DNA of 64,000 nucleotides, from the NCBI RefSeq assembly GCF_003131205.1, contig NZ_QFFY01000001.1:1054001-1118000 (forward strand). Direction: 5' to 3'. How positions within the stretch are numbered: the stretch's first letter is position 1; each line of letters starts with the position of its first letter. The translations under genes and the position numbers were made by a program. This DNA comes from Occallatibacter savannae. Its GTDB lineage: Bacteria > Acidobacteriota > Terriglobia > Terriglobales > Acidobacteriaceae. The notes under the pieces were generated by a model. The model searched no databases and had not been told where the DNA came from. It saw nothing but the letters and a program-made list of their open reading frames with translations. This document shows, in pieces, positions 1 to 8,619 of this stretch.

Positions 1-129
1 AAACTGCGCATCAGGCGCAATGAGTTGAACGTGGACATGGGGAAGATCGGCGGAGTTAGATGCGGCAAAACCCGGGAGAGCCGCGGTGAACGCGAACGCG
101 AGAGCGATGATCGTGCGTAGAAATCGCAT
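1..129 (-). CDS. DsbD-like thiol:disulfide interchange protein, N-terminal fragment
   Basis: Only the first 43 codons lie in the window; the gene runs off the left edge. It starts MRFLRTIIALAF and has a clear Sec signal peptide (Arg, then a hydrophobic stretch, then PGFAAS). The mature start, PHVHVQLIAPDAQF, resembles the N-terminal periplasmic domain of the protein-disulfide reductase DsbD/ScsB type, where such a strand precedes 'the protein binds immunoglobulin-like' domains. The family passes electrons from cytoplasmic thioredoxin to periplasmic thiols. No strong Shine-Dalgarno is visible before the ATG at 127-129. The name rests on a very short stretch, so it could also be another secreted protein. 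Confidence 0.45.
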   Translation of the reverse strand, partial: MRFLRTIIALAFAFTAALPGFAASNSADLPHVHVQLIAPDAQF

Positions 130-206
130 CAGTGCTGGATCGGAACCCCTTTATTCGACGAGACCGCAACGTGCTTGGTTACAAAATGATCCCGCAGACT
201 CACCAC

Positions 207-632
207 TCACCCTACCCTCTGCGCGTGTTCGCGGAAGATGCATACGTTCTGCACGGCTTTCACCCCTGCAGATCTTGCGCGCGACATCGCCCGATCGTTG
301 ATCACGTCTTCCTGAAGCCAAAGGTATGGGATGCCGAGCCGGATCACGTCTTCGACGATGGGCGGAACCTCGTCTGAAGCTCGAAAGACATCGACCAGAT
401 CGATGCTCGACCCGTCTGCCTTCGCCGCCGCATGCGCCGATTCGAGATCGGGATACGCCTTCAACCCGTGCACCTCTTTCAGCTTCGGATTGACCGGGAG
501 CACGCGGTAGCCCTGCATCACAAGATACCGTCCTATGTTATGGCTGGCGCGCCAGGGCTTGTCGCTCATGCCCACAACAGCAATTGTCTGCGACTTGCGA
601 AGCATTTCGTCGATCAGTGCAGGATCATTCAT
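207..632 (-). CDS. CoA-binding domain protein (YccU family)
   Basis: This 141-residue protein has the compact Rossmann fold of the CoA_binding family. The N-terminal IAVVGMSDKPWRASHNIGRYL forms the nucleotide-binding turn, followed by GYRVLPVNPKL and the typical DLVDVFRASDEVP and PYLWLQEDVIN segments; YccU-type proteins have the same motifs and about the same length (135-145). The biochemical role of the family is not settled; it binds CoA or a related nucleotide in the cytosol. It lies 48 bp downstream of prfB on the same strand, so the two may share a transcript. The ATG at 632 is the only sensible start because the fold begins within 15 residues of it. Confidence 0.85.
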   Translation of the reverse strand: MNDPALIDEMLRKSQTIAVVGMSDKPWRASHNIGRYLVMQGYRVLPVNPKLKEVHGLKAYPDLESAHAAAKADGSSIDLVDVFRASDEVPPIVEDVIRLGIPYLWLQEDVINDRAMSRARSAGVKAVQNVCIFREHAQRVG

Positions 633-680
633 AGGGAAGTTGTCAGCTGTTGGTCTTCAATTCCGGGTGCGCCCCGAGAG

Positions 681-1818
681 CTAAACATCGAGTTCGTCGT
701 CGCCGCCCGTCGCTACAGCGGTGCCGCGCCGCTTGGCCAGCAGGTATCCGCGAAGGAAGGGCTCCAGATAACCGTCAAGAACTTTGTCCACGTCGCCCAC
801 CTCCACCTTGGTCCGGTGATCTTTGGCAATACGGTAGGGCTGCAGCACGTAGGAGCGAATCTGCGAACCGAAGTTGATGTCGAGCTTTGAATCTTCAAGT
901 TTCTTGGTCTCAGCACGTTTCTTTTCAAGTTCAAATTCGTACAAACGCGATCGCAGCATCTTCATCGCCTTCTCGCGATTCTTGTGCTGCGAGCGCTCGT
1001 TTTGGCACTGCACCACGATCCCCGTCGGATTATGCGTTATGCGGACGGCGGAATCGGTGGTGTTGACGTGCTGTCCACCCTTGCCCCCCGACCGGTATGT
1101 GTCGATGCGCAGATCTTCCTGCTTGATGTCGACCTGGATGGAGTCGTCGATTTCAGGCGAAACAAAGACTGACGCGAACGAAGTGTGGCGGCGCTTGGCT
1201 GAATCGAACGGCGAGATCCGCACCAGACGATGCACTCCGCTCTCGCCGGCGAGCTGACCGAACGCGTATTCGCCTGTGATAGTGAACGTGGCCGATTTGA
1301 TGCCCGCTTCTTCACCGTCCTGGTAATCGTTCATTTCTGTTTTGAAGCCCTGCTGCTCGGCCCAGCGCAGGTACATGCGCATCAGCATCTCAGCCCAGTC
1401 CTGGCTCTCTGTGCCACCCGCGCCGGGGTGAACCGTCACGATCGCGTTGAGGGGATCGGTCTCACCCGAAAGCATCGTCCGCGCTTCAAGCTCTTCCGTG
1501 AATGTGCCGAGCGCCTTGATATCCCGCTCGAGGTCGGCGAGAACGTCTTCGCCCTCCCGCGCCAACTCAAAATAAGCCTCGATGTCGCTGGTCCGGCGGA
1601 CGAGCTCTTCGTCCCGCGCCACAAGCTCTTCCAGCCGCTTGCGGTCGCGCATCAATGGCTGCGAGGCGGCAGGGTTCGACCACATGGCAGGGTCGGCAAG
1701 CTTGGTTTCGATGTCGGCTAGTTCCCTACGGAGGCGGGCAGGGTCAAAGATACTCCCGCAGGTCGCGGACTTGATCGCGCACTGGAGCGTAGGCGTATTC
1801 GAGATCGCTTAATGCCAC
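681..1818 (-). CDS. prfB: Peptide chain release factor 2, programmed +1 frameshift
   Basis: RF2 ends translation at UGA and UAA. The gene is in two frames. A 24-codon zero-frame part starts at GTG 1816-1818 and encodes ALSDLEYAYAPVRDQVRDL followed by REYL; it stops at TGA 1744-1746. The remaining 354 codons are in the +1 frame, from GAC at 1743-1745 to the stop at 681, giving 378 residues in all, close to the usual 365. The second part has the RF2 codon-recognition tripeptide SPF (in RISPFDSAKRR) and the catalytic GGQ (in SGGKGGQHVN). Without the shift the product would lack its first domain, and a start at 1685 (MWSNPAAS) would be too short. The following gene is a CoA-binding protein 48 bp away. 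Confidence 0.95.
1743..1758 (-). promoter_or_regulatory. prfB autoregulatory +1 frameshift site
   Basis: On the minus strand the bases read CGG GAG TAT CTT TGA C. This is the classical RF2 frameshift signal: a Shine-Dalgarno-like GGGAG three bases before the CTT slippery codon, then an in-frame UGA followed by C. When RF2 is scarce, decoding of the weak UGAC stop is slow and the ribosome slips one base forward. The layout matches Escherichia coli (AGG GGG TAT CTT TGA C) in spacing and slippery codon; only the internal Shine-Dalgarno is slightly weaker. Confidence 0.95.
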
Positions 1819-1867
1819 TTTGCTCTGATGACCTGACTTGATGGTGAATTGGCGAGCCGGCTTAAGA

Positions 1868-1884
1868 CCCCCAGCTGCACTGGG
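1868..1884 (-). terminator. Possible terminator hairpin after lnt
   Basis: On the minus strand CCCCAG and CTGGGG pair around a short TGCAG loop. It lies between the lnt stop (1935) and the prfB start (1818). The following bases (GTCTTAAG) are only weakly U-rich, so termination may be inefficient and prfB could be partly transcribed from upstream. Confidence 0.35.
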
Positions 1885-1892
1885 GTAAGTAT

Positions 1893-1946
1893 AGCGGAGC
1901 GAGCGCGATTAGCGGAGTGAGCGGTTTGGCAGAGCTAGCGGACTTT
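1893..1946. repeat. 9-nt tandem repeat array at the lnt/prfB border
   Basis: Six consecutive 9-nt units can be drawn. The clearest are agcggagcg (1893-1901) and agcggagtg (1911-1919), with degenerate units between and after them, ending at 1946. The array covers the lnt stop codon at 1935-1937 and the last codons of the gene. The same unit recurs at 30299-30396 and, in the other orientation, around 58004-58052. Confidence 0.6.
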
Positions 1947-3602
1947 GGACTCAGAGCGACGTTCTACGAAATTGCGGATTGTCCTCTTCAGGCACCACAA
2001 CAGAATGGCGGCCGAGACCAGAACGCAGAGCCAGGCAAAGACGTTACCATGCGCGGAGTAAAAGGTGACGTCGTCACGAAAGCCATACTGCGCAGGCAGC
2101 GCGTCCTCCTGGTGGCGCGGAATGCTCTGCCGAACGCGGCCGTAGGGATCGATCGCGGCCGTGACCCCGTTGTTGGTGGCGCGAAGCAACCAGCGGCGGT
2201 TTTCAATGGCGCGCATGCGAACCATGTTCAGGTGCTGCCAGGGGGCGCTCGTGTCGCCGTACCAGCCATCATCGCTGATGTTGACCAGCACCTCAGCGCC
2301 AAGTTGCGCGAAATGCCGCACCTCATCGGCGAAGACGGCTTCGTAGCAGATAAACACGCCGTACCGGTGGCCGTTGAGGCGGAAGGTGCTGCGATCTGTG
2401 CCACGCGAGAAGGACGAGACCTTGCCCGTGAGTTTATGCGCAAAAGTCAGATACTGCTGGAACGGAATGTACTCACCGAATGGCACAAGGTGAATCTTGT
2501 CGTAGCGGCCCACCCGGTGGCCGTCCGGCGCGAAAACCATCGCGGAGTTGTAGTCGAGCCATTGCTGTTGATCCTGTGAATAGTCGCTCCCGATCCCGCC
2601 GACAATGAGTGGAGCCTGATCGGTGATCGCAAGCGAGGCCATGGCCTTCTGAAACCGTGGATCGTTCTCGGCGAATGGAGATGGGGCCTCAGGCCAAACG
2701 ATCAGATCGGGATGCGCCGGGGTGGACTGGACGAGCGCCGCGCCCGTCTGCGGAATTCCTGCGATGTAACTCTTCTCCGCGGTGCCGGACGCGGAGGTCA
2801 GGTAAGTGATTTCGGCAATGTGCTGATCCCATTGGCCGGGCGCGCTCCATTCGTTGTCGCCTCCTACGTCGAGGTTGGGCTGAAGGAGGATGGCGCTGGC
2901 TGGGCTGGCAGTCTGCGATCGAGACTGGATCAGGTGACCATTGGCAAGGAAGATAATCCCCAACACCACGACAAAATGCCAGCTTCGGATACGAAGTCGA
3001 GCGACATGATCCTGCATTCGTTCCGCCGCCTGCATCAGCCCAGCCAACAGCGCGTTTGCGCCAACAAGCAGGAACGTAATCCCATACACCCCAGTCCACG
3101 GTGCCAGCTTATTTACGATCCCGTTATCGACCTGAGAATACCCGAGTTGATCCCAAGGAACACTCGTGATCCTCGCACCGGCGAGCTCCAGCGCTGTCCA
3201 CAAAAAGGGAGCAAACACCAGAGCGAAATGCGGGTGGCCTGTCGCCTTGCGGACAAGCATCAAGCCCAGCCCGAAGAGGCCGAAGTACAGCCCCAGCACA
3301 AGGCTGAACGCCATAAGCAGCAGCGTCGGCGCCCCCGTCGGCATATCGCCGTAGTGCAGCATCGTATCCCGCACCCAGTAGCAGTTGCCCATGTACCAGA
3401 GCACGCCGCAGAGATAACCAAGCAGAAACGCCCGGCGAAAAGGCCGCTCGCAATCCACGGTCTCAGGCTTCAGCAAAGCCCAAAGAAGCGGAACGAGCCC
3501 AAACCATGCGAACACACTGCGCCAGGGCGGCATGGGGCCGGCGATCGGAAACGGCAGCTCCAGCAGCGCCGCCGAGATAACTGGCGCTCCCCACAACTTC
3601 AT
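1935..3602 (-). CDS. lnt: Apolipoprotein N-acyltransferase
   Basis: Lnt adds the third acyl chain to the N-terminal cysteine of lipoproteins, the last step of lipoprotein maturation in the inner membrane. Several hydrophobic segments fill the first 250 residues. A nitrilase-like (CN-hydrolase) domain follows, with the catalytic Glu in IVWPEAPSPF, Lys in YDKIHLVPFGEYIP and Cys in VFICYEAVFADE, then a final membrane segment (VFAWLCVLVSAAILLWCL). Length is about 555 residues, slightly above the usual 510. I chose ATG 3602 (MKLWGAPVIS), which is preceded by GGGAA; two further in-frame starts lie up to 12 codons upstream. The window encodes several lipoproteins (OmpA-like and BON proteins) that would be substrates. 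Confidence 0.93.
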   Translation of the reverse strand: MKLWGAPVISAALLELPFPIAGPMPPWRSVFAWFGLVPLLWALLKPETVDCERPFRRAFLLGYLCGVLWYMGNCYWVRDTMLHYGDMPTGAPTLLLMAFSLVLGLYFGLFGLGLMLVRKATGHPHFALVFAPFLWTALELAGARITSVPWDQLGYSQVDNGIVNKLAPWTGVYGITFLLVGANALLAGLMQAAERMQDHVARLRIRSWHFVVVLGIIFLANGHLIQSRSQTASPASAILLQPNLDVGGDNEWSAPGQWDQHIAEITYLTSASGTAEKSYIAGIPQTGAALVQSTPAHPDLIVWPEAPSPFAENDPRFQKAMASLAITDQAPLIVGGIGSDYSQDQQQWLDYNSAMVFAPDGHRVGRYDKIHLVPFGEYIPFQQYLTFAHKLTGKVSSFSRGTDRSTFRLNGHRYGVFICYEAVFADEVRHFAQLGAEVLVNISDDGWYGDTSAPWQHLNMVRMRAIENRRWLLRATNNGVTAAIDPYGRVRQSIPRHQEDALPAQYGFRDDVTFYSAHGNVFAWLCVLVSAAILLWCLKRTIRNFVERRSESKVR

Positions 3603-3712
3603 TGATTCCCAGCGCATACAGGGTGGAGTGTAAAGCATCCGCGAGGCAAAGCCGCGGCCTGCCCTACTTCAGGACGCAGAAGCCTAAATGGGCGCTCGGA
3701 ATCGCGGTTCCC

Positions 3713-4012
3713 TTAGGAATTCTTTATATGTAAATGCTTACACTCCGCACAGGAATCAGGCCAACCGGGCTCTCCGTCTTCTTGTGAAGACCTTTTTCGC
3801 CGCCGAACGTGCCGGAGTTGTTCCATATCCGCTCCGCCGGTCGATTCGAAGCCATCTTCAACGAAGCGGTGAATAAACCGGGACGTCACTCGTTTTTCCA
3901 TCTCATTTACAAGGGTTTGGCTTTCTTTGTTGACTGGCGTATCAAGCAGCACTAAACTCAGCCAAGGGCGCACGGAAGGGTGGGCCCTCTGTACTTTCAG
4001 CGCCAGAAACAC
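3713..4012 (-). CDS. Hypothetical small protein, low confidence
   Basis: I do not recognise this 99-residue reading frame. It could start at GTG 4012 or, more plausibly, at ATG 3901 (MEKRVTSRFIHRF), giving 62 residues. The shorter form reads like a protein: a charged region (QLRHVRRRKRSSQEDGEP) and a C-terminal CAEC pair that could belong to a half zinc site. There is no clear Shine-Dalgarno and only two cysteines. It is divergent from the permease at 4028, which would leave both promoters in a short space. It may be non-coding. Confidence 0.3.
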   Translation of the reverse strand: MFLALKVQRAHPSVRPWLSLVLLDTPVNKESQTLVNEMEKRVTSRFIHRFVEDGFESTGGADMEQLRHVRRRKRSSQEDGEPGWPDSCAECKHLHIKNS

Positions 4013-4027
4013 GCCGGCGCATTTGTA

Positions 4028-6400
4028 ATGGCATCCACACGAACGATCGTAGCCCCTCCGTCTGACCGCGTCCGGCTCATCGTGGCATCCTCCGTGATGC
4101 TCACGTTCATTTCCTTCTGGCGTGCCGCAGCCATCGTCCTCAATGACCTCGGTTCGTCGGCCTTCTACGCAGGAGGCATCGCTGAGCAGGCGATCGGCGC
4201 CGCAGCTCCCTGGTTCATCCTCGGTATCATGCTCTTCAGCTTCGCCGTACGCGCCGTATACGTCGAAAGCTGCTCCATGTTTACCCGCGGCGGCGTGTAC
4301 CGCGTCGTCAAAGAGGCGCTAGGCGGCGGCTTTGCGAAGCTGAGCGTCTCGGCGCTGATGTTCGACTACATCCTTACCGGCCCCATCTCCGGCGTGTCTG
4401 CCGGCCAGTACATCACAGGCCTCATGAACGAATTGCTGGTGGTGGCCAACAACAGCCACTGGCTGCCTCCGGCCCTGATCAACGCACACGGCCAGCCCTT
4501 CCAGTTCGACATGAACTACACCTCCGCCGTATTCGCGGCGGCGGTGACCATCTACTACTGGTGGGAAAACATTAAGGGCATCGAGGAGTCCAGCGACAAG
4601 GCCCTCCGCATCATGCAGATCACCACTATCATGGTGGTGATCCTGTTCCTCTGGGGCGCCTACTCCGTCATGGTACGGGGCGTTCACCTGCCTCCGCCTC
4701 CAACACCATCGAACCTGCGATTCAGTCCCGACGCGCTCGGCTTCCTCAAGAACTCGGGCCTGCCCATCTTCGGCCTGTTCGGCATCATCATGGCCTTCGG
4801 CCACTCCATTCTCGCTATGAGCGGTGAAGAGAGCCTTGCGCAGGTCAATCGCGAGATCCAGCATCCTAAGCTGAAGAACCTGAAGCGGGCTGCGATTGTC
4901 ATCGCGATCTACAGCCTGGTCTTCACCGGCGGCGCGACCCTTCTGGCATCCATGCTGATCCCCGACGGCCCCCGGACGCAGATCTACCAGAACAACCTGA
5001 TCGCCGGCCTTGCCATGTACATGGTCGGACCGATGTTCTGGCGCGTGGCTTTCCGCGTCTTCGTCGTATTCGTCGGCTTCCTCATTCTCTCCGGCGCCAT
5101 CAACACCTCGATGATCGGATCCACCGGCGTGCTGATGCGCGTGGCCGAAGACGGCGTGCTGACAGACTGGTTCCGCAAGCCGCACCCTCGATTTGGAACC
5201 AGCTATCGCATCGTCAACCTCGTCTTCGCGCTCCAGATGTTCACGATTATCGCTTCGCGCGGTGACGTCATCACCATCGGCGAAGCGTATGCCTTCGGCG
5301 TAATCTGGTCGTTCACCTTCAACAGCCTGGCGATGCTGGTGCTTCGCTGGAAGTACCACGGCGAACGCGGCTGGAAGGTTCCTCCGAACCTCAAGATTGG
5401 CAAGATCGAGATTCCCCTCGGTCTGATGTGCGTCTTCCTCGTCCTGCTGTCGGTTGCCACGGTGAATCTGTTCACCAAATCGGTGGCGACAGTCACTGGC
5501 GTCATGTTCGCGGCCTCTTTTTTCGTGATCTTCACCATCTCCGAGCGCGCAAACCTCCGCAAACACGCGCTCACCGCCCGGCAGATGAAAGATCACTTCC
5601 AGCTCGAGCATCAGGACAACATCGATCGCGAATCGGTCGCGCTCCGGCCCGGCGGCATCATGGTCACGATGCGCGACGCGACCAACCCTGTCGCGCTCAA
5701 GTGGGTACTGGGCCGCACCAAAACCGAAGATCGCGACGTGGTGGTCATGAGCGTCCGCATGATGGGCGCTGGTGGCCCTGAATATTTGAGTGCCGAGGAC
5801 CAGAGCTTCAGTGAGCACGAACAGATGCTCTTCACCAAGGCTGTATCGGTGGCGGAGAGCTTCGGCAAGAAGATTTCCCTGCTGGTAGTCCCGGCGGGTG
5901 ATGTCTTTGCAGCTCTGGTGCAGAGCGCCAACTCTCTCGAAGTCGACTCCGTCTGTTCGGGACAATCGACTTCGATGACCGCCGAGGACCAGGCCTTCCA
6001 CCTTGGCCAGGCATGGGAGAACCTGCCCGAACCGAAGCGGCAGTTCAACTTCTACGTCGTCGGCCAGAACGGCGAGGTTAAGGTCTTCTACATCGGACCT
6101 CATGCACCCACTCTTGGCCCCGATGACGTTCAGCTCGTTCATCGCCTCTGGCTCAACATGCGCCGCGATCCGGCCATGCAGGACCTGCACCACAGCGACA
6201 TCATCACCTACGCGCTTACCCGGCTGGCCGGACAATACGCCCGAGAAAAACTCGAGATCCTTCGCGATCTGCGGAACTACCGCGCAGCGGATGCACCCAC
6301 CCTTCGGGGGAATGGGCAGGAGCTCACCGGAGTCGCAACCCCATCCACGGCCGCTCAGGAACAGGCTCTACAGGCTGCAAAAGCTCCGCGCGGAGTCTGA
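4028..6400 (+). CDS. APC-superfamily amino acid permease with C-terminal cytosolic extension
   Basis: This 790-residue protein has about 12-14 hydrophobic segments between residues 15 and 520 and belongs to the amino acid-polyamine-organocation superfamily. The TM1 region reads LIVASSVMLTFISFWRA, and a conserved FTRGGVYRVVKEALGG lies after TM2. About 270 hydrophilic residues follow, with no membrane segments; this part (GGIMVTMRDATNPVALKWVL, VVVMSVRMMG) resembles the universal-stress-protein-like tails of some APC transporters, a resemblance I infer by eye. Substrate unknown. ATG 4028 (MASTRTIVAPP) has no good Shine-Dalgarno; an in-frame GTG at 3980 is the alternative. The gene appears to stand alone. 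Confidence 0.8.
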   Translation: MASTRTIVAPPSDRVRLIVASSVMLTFISFWRAAAIVLNDLGSSAFYAGGIAEQAIGAAAPWFILGIMLFSFAVRAVYVESCSMFTRGGVYRVVKEALGGGFAKLSVSALMFDYILTGPISGVSAGQYITGLMNELLVVANNSHWLPPALINAHGQPFQFDMNYTSAVFAAAVTIYYWWENIKGIEESSDKALRIMQITTIMVVILFLWGAYSVMVRGVHLPPPPTPSNLRFSPDALGFLKNSGLPIFGLFGIIMAFGHSILAMSGEESLAQVNREIQHPKLKNLKRAAIVIAIYSLVFTGGATLLASMLIPDGPRTQIYQNNLIAGLAMYMVGPMFWRVAFRVFVVFVGFLILSGAINTSMIGSTGVLMRVAEDGVLTDWFRKPHPRFGTSYRIVNLVFALQMFTIIASRGDVITIGEAYAFGVIWSFTFNSLAMLVLRWKYHGERGWKVPPNLKIGKIEIPLGLMCVFLVLLSVATVNLFTKSVATVTGVMFAASFFVIFTISERANLRKHALTARQMKDHFQLEHQDNIDRESVALRPGGIMVTMRDATNPVALKWVLGRTKTEDRDVVVMSVRMMGAGGPEYLSAEDQSFSEHEQMLFTKAVSVAESFGKKISLLVVPAGDVFAALVQSANSLEVDSVCSGQSTSMTAEDQAFHLGQAWENLPEPKRQFNFYVVGQNGEVKVFYIGPHAPTLGPDDVQLVHRLWLNMRRDPAMQDLHHSDIITYALTRLAGQYAREKLEILRDLRNYRAADAPTLRGNGQELTGVATPSTAAQEQALQAAKAPRGV

Positions 6401-6834
6401 TCCGTCCTCAAGTAATCTGATTAGGCAAACTTTTTGAGCTGCACGACTCACTCGTGGGCCGCCGCCTGATGTGCGCGCCTCTAGCCCGGCGTCGTGCTGT
6501 TTCCTGCCCCCTTCACCCTCTCCCCGCTTCTTAGCTTAATCATGGTCACGTTACTTAAGGCCAATGCGAACTACGCTCATCTAGGAAGATCGATCATAAA
6601 GTCGCAACTTATAACTTAAAGCTAGACGACATCTTATAGCTGATCTAAGTCGGTTCCATGTCTAGCCCCTACATCTCCACGTCTCATCAGCATCGTACTT
6701 AGTGACTAATCTCCGCAGATGAACCATTTTTTATTTGTCATCGCCTGAACTGTTCGGTATCTTTTCAGATCAGCAACTCATTCCTAATTGCTACGAAATT
6801 ACTCGACGCAGCCTCCTTATCACTGCGTTGGGAC
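6401..6834. other. Non-coding, AT-richer intergenic region
   Basis: About 430 bp without a credible reading frame. The stretch 6530-6780 is clearly AT-richer than its surroundings (for example cataaagtcg and cttataactta), unlike the GC-rich genes on either side. No tRNA, terminator with a long U-run or known riboswitch was recognised. It may hold promoters for the small gene at 6847, or an unrecognised RNA. Confidence 0.5.
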
Positions 6835-6846
6835 TAGGGAGGCCTC

Positions 6847-7068
6847 GTGGGGGTCGCGGAGATACTTGCACAGATCGATAGGGAGATCGCGCAGCTGCAG
6901 CGCGCGCGTACATTGCTCAAAAACGGTTCCAAGGGCTCGAACGGAAACGGCGCGGGCGCGCTTCACAACGGAAAGAAACGCCACCTGACGGCCGAAGGGC
7001 GGAAGCGAATTTCAGAGGCAGTCAGACGGCGCTGGGCTCGGCAGCGCAAAGCCGCTTCGGGCAGCTAG
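6847..7068 (+). CDS. Small basic protein with coiled-coil start and RKRISEAVRRRW motif
   Basis: 73 residues from a GTG start, supported by a strong Shine-Dalgarno AGGGAGG at 6835-6842. The N-terminus (VAEILAQIDREIAQLQRARTLL) is an amphipathic helix that could dimerise. A flexible Gly/Ser/Asn linker follows, then a very basic helix containing LTAEGRKRISEAVRRRWARQR. This tail resembles the short NUMOD3-like motif found in many small acidobacterial and planctomycete proteins, and its charge suggests nucleic acid binding; both points are inference. A hairpin terminator follows 19 bp after the stop, so it is probably a single-gene transcript. Confidence 0.75.
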   Translation: MGVAEILAQIDREIAQLQRARTLLKNGSKGSNGNGAGALHNGKKRHLTAEGRKRISEAVRRRWARQRKAASGS

Positions 7069-7086
7069 CCAGCCGCTTAATGAACG

Positions 7087-7113
7087 ACGGCTGGAGACAA
7101 TTCCAGCCGTTTC
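7087..7113 (+). terminator. Rho-independent terminator after the small basic protein
   Basis: A perfect 9-bp stem (acggctgga at 7087-7095 with tccagccgt at 7102-7110) has a 6-nt loop and is followed by TTT. It lies between the stop of the plus-strand gene at 7068 and the convergent minus-strand gene ending at 7118. Confidence 0.8.
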
Positions 7114-7117
7114 CTAT

Positions 7118-7825
7118 CTATTGAATCGATTCGCCGGGTGCAACGCGAATTACCTCAATCGATCCATTCAAATACTTATCCAGCTCATCCGGCGTCCCTG
7201 TCAGCGGCGGAAATGTTCCGAAATGTATGGGCAGAATTGCCTTTGGCTCGATAAACTGCGCTGCGAGCGCGGCTTCTCTCGGTCCCATCGTATAGAACCC
7301 GCCGATCGGCAACATCGCCAGTTCCGGATGATAAAGCTCCTTGATGAGCTTCATATCAGTGAACACGGTGGTGTCGCCCGCGTGATAGAGTACCGGCCCG
7401 TTCGCGATCGTCAGAACAAAGCCAGTAGCCACTCCCGCGTATTGCGCGCCGTTCTTCCCTTCCGCGCCCGCTGAGTGTTTCGCCTCCACCATCGTCACAG
7501 CGACATCGTCCAATTGCACAGTTCCGCCAATGTTGAAGCCGGTGATCTTGTCTGCTCCCTGGCTGGCAATGTAGGCCGCCAGTTCATAGATCGCGGCAAC
7601 ATTCGACTTGTGCTTCTTCGCAACCGGAACCGCGTCGGAAATGTGGTCTCCATGGCCGTGCGTTAACAGGATGTAATTGATCGTCCCAGGCAGCTCGAAA
7701 CTCTTGGGATACTTCGGATTGTTCTGAAGGAATGGATCAATCAGTATGTTGGTGCCCTTCGGCGTCTGGACGAGCACGGTAGCATGTCCGAGCCATGTAA
7801 CGCGCGTGCCTTTCAACGAAATCAT
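7118..7825 (-). CDS. Metal-dependent hydrolase, UPF0173 family
   Basis: A 235-residue metallo-beta-lactamase-fold protein of the UPF0173 (YtkL-like) group. Visible metal ligands are the HGHGDH motif (in ILLTHGHGDHISDA), the AGDTTVF motif with its Asp, and a C-terminal His in LPIHFGTFPPLTG. WLGHATVLV near the start is also diagnostic. The length matches the family (225-235). No substrate is established for the group. A GGAG six bases before ATG 7825 supports the start. The gene is followed by the methyltransferase/bactofilin pair in the same direction, 85 bp upstream. Confidence 0.93.
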   Translation of the reverse strand: MISLKGTRVTWLGHATVLVQTPKGTNILIDPFLQNNPKYPKSFELPGTINYILLTHGHGDHISDAVPVAKKHKSNVAAIYELAAYIASQGADKITGFNIGGTVQLDDVAVTMVEAKHSAGAEGKNGAQYAGVATGFVLTIANGPVLYHAGDTTVFTDMKLIKELYHPELAMLPIGGFYTMGPREAALAAQFIEPKAILPIHFGTFPPLTGTPDELDKYLNGSIEVIRVAPGESIQ

Positions 7826-7910
7826 ATTCGCTCCAAAAATGACTTATCCCTGGACTTCACTGCAGATGATAAACGCAGATATTTGGATGCGAGCAAGCTT
7901 GCGCGGTTAG

Positions 7911-8561
7911 CTATCGCGTGATCAGGACTTCCGAGATGCTGTCTTTGGCGAGGAATTGACGAAATCCCGACCACTGATTGAACAGATCCTGAATGCTGCG
8001 GTTCGTGAATACACGCTGAATCGGAAACGGCTGCGCGATCTGCATGTCGACTGTGTCGCCTTCCGTCACGTGGAAGCGGCAGAACGCCGATTCCTCCGGC
8101 TGCTTGCGCGTATGGAAGAACGCCAACACCTGTCCGCCGGGGTTCAGCGATTCATACAGGTGCGCGACCACCGCGGGAACGAACGGCTCTGGTAGATAGT
8201 CGAGCGTGGTCCACAGCAGGACGATGTCGTACATTTTGCCAGCGAAGTCGAGGCTCTGCTTGAGGTAGCCTTCGACGTCGTAGACCGGCTTATCGTTCGC
8301 GTCGGTTCCGGTTTGCCAGTTGCCCGTGCACGCCTCGGTCACCAGGTCACAGAGAAACACGCTGTGGCCGAGATTGGTCAGGTAGTTGATGTTCGTTGGC
8401 GATGTAGCGCCGGAATCGATAATGCGCAGCCCGGGTTCAGCCTGCAGGCGTTTGCGCAGCGCGGTCCAGGCTCCGCTATGGCGCGGGTAGCGCGGGCCGC
8501 TGGCAACATGCCCACTGGACGAATCGTTTTCTTTCCCCTTGTCGAACCAACGGCGAATCAC
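7911..8561 (-). CDS. SAM-dependent methyltransferase-like protein
   Basis: A 216-residue protein with the central strands of a class I methyltransferase: LRIIDSGATSPTNINYL (where the usual glycine-rich motif I is degenerate), YDIVLLWTTLDYLPEPF as motif IV, and SLNPGGQVLAFFHT as the post-IV strand. The 'Asp-Ser-Gly-Ala' in place of Gly-x-Gly means that SAM binding is not certain. It starts with GTG and lies 58 bp downstream of bactofilin on the same strand, so the two are probably co-transcribed; a link to cell-envelope or cytoskeletal work is inference. Target unknown. Confidence 0.7.
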   Translation of the reverse strand: MIRRWFDKGKENDSSSGHVASGPRYPRHSGAWTALRKRLQAEPGLRIIDSGATSPTNINYLTNLGHSVFLCDLVTEACTGNWQTGTDANDKPVYDVEGYLKQSLDFAGKMYDIVLLWTTLDYLPEPFVPAVVAHLYESLNPGGQVLAFFHTRKQPEESAFCRFHVTEGDTVDMQIAQPFPIQRVFTNRSIQDLFNQWSGFRQFLAKDSISEVLITR

Positions 8562-8619
8562 TTTGGAGTCCTCTGGCCGCGAGTGCTCGCGCTATGGCAG
8601 CACCCGTATCGCGCCGTTG

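Noticed and set aside
4319-6235. 638-codon antisense frame opposite the APC permease
   Set aside because: It is a mirror of a GC-rich gene, is rich in His, Asp and Glu, and has no recognisable domain or ribosome site. Similar antisense frames lie at 12369-13652 (lysS), 29144-29839 (icd) and 54567-55832 (uvrA).
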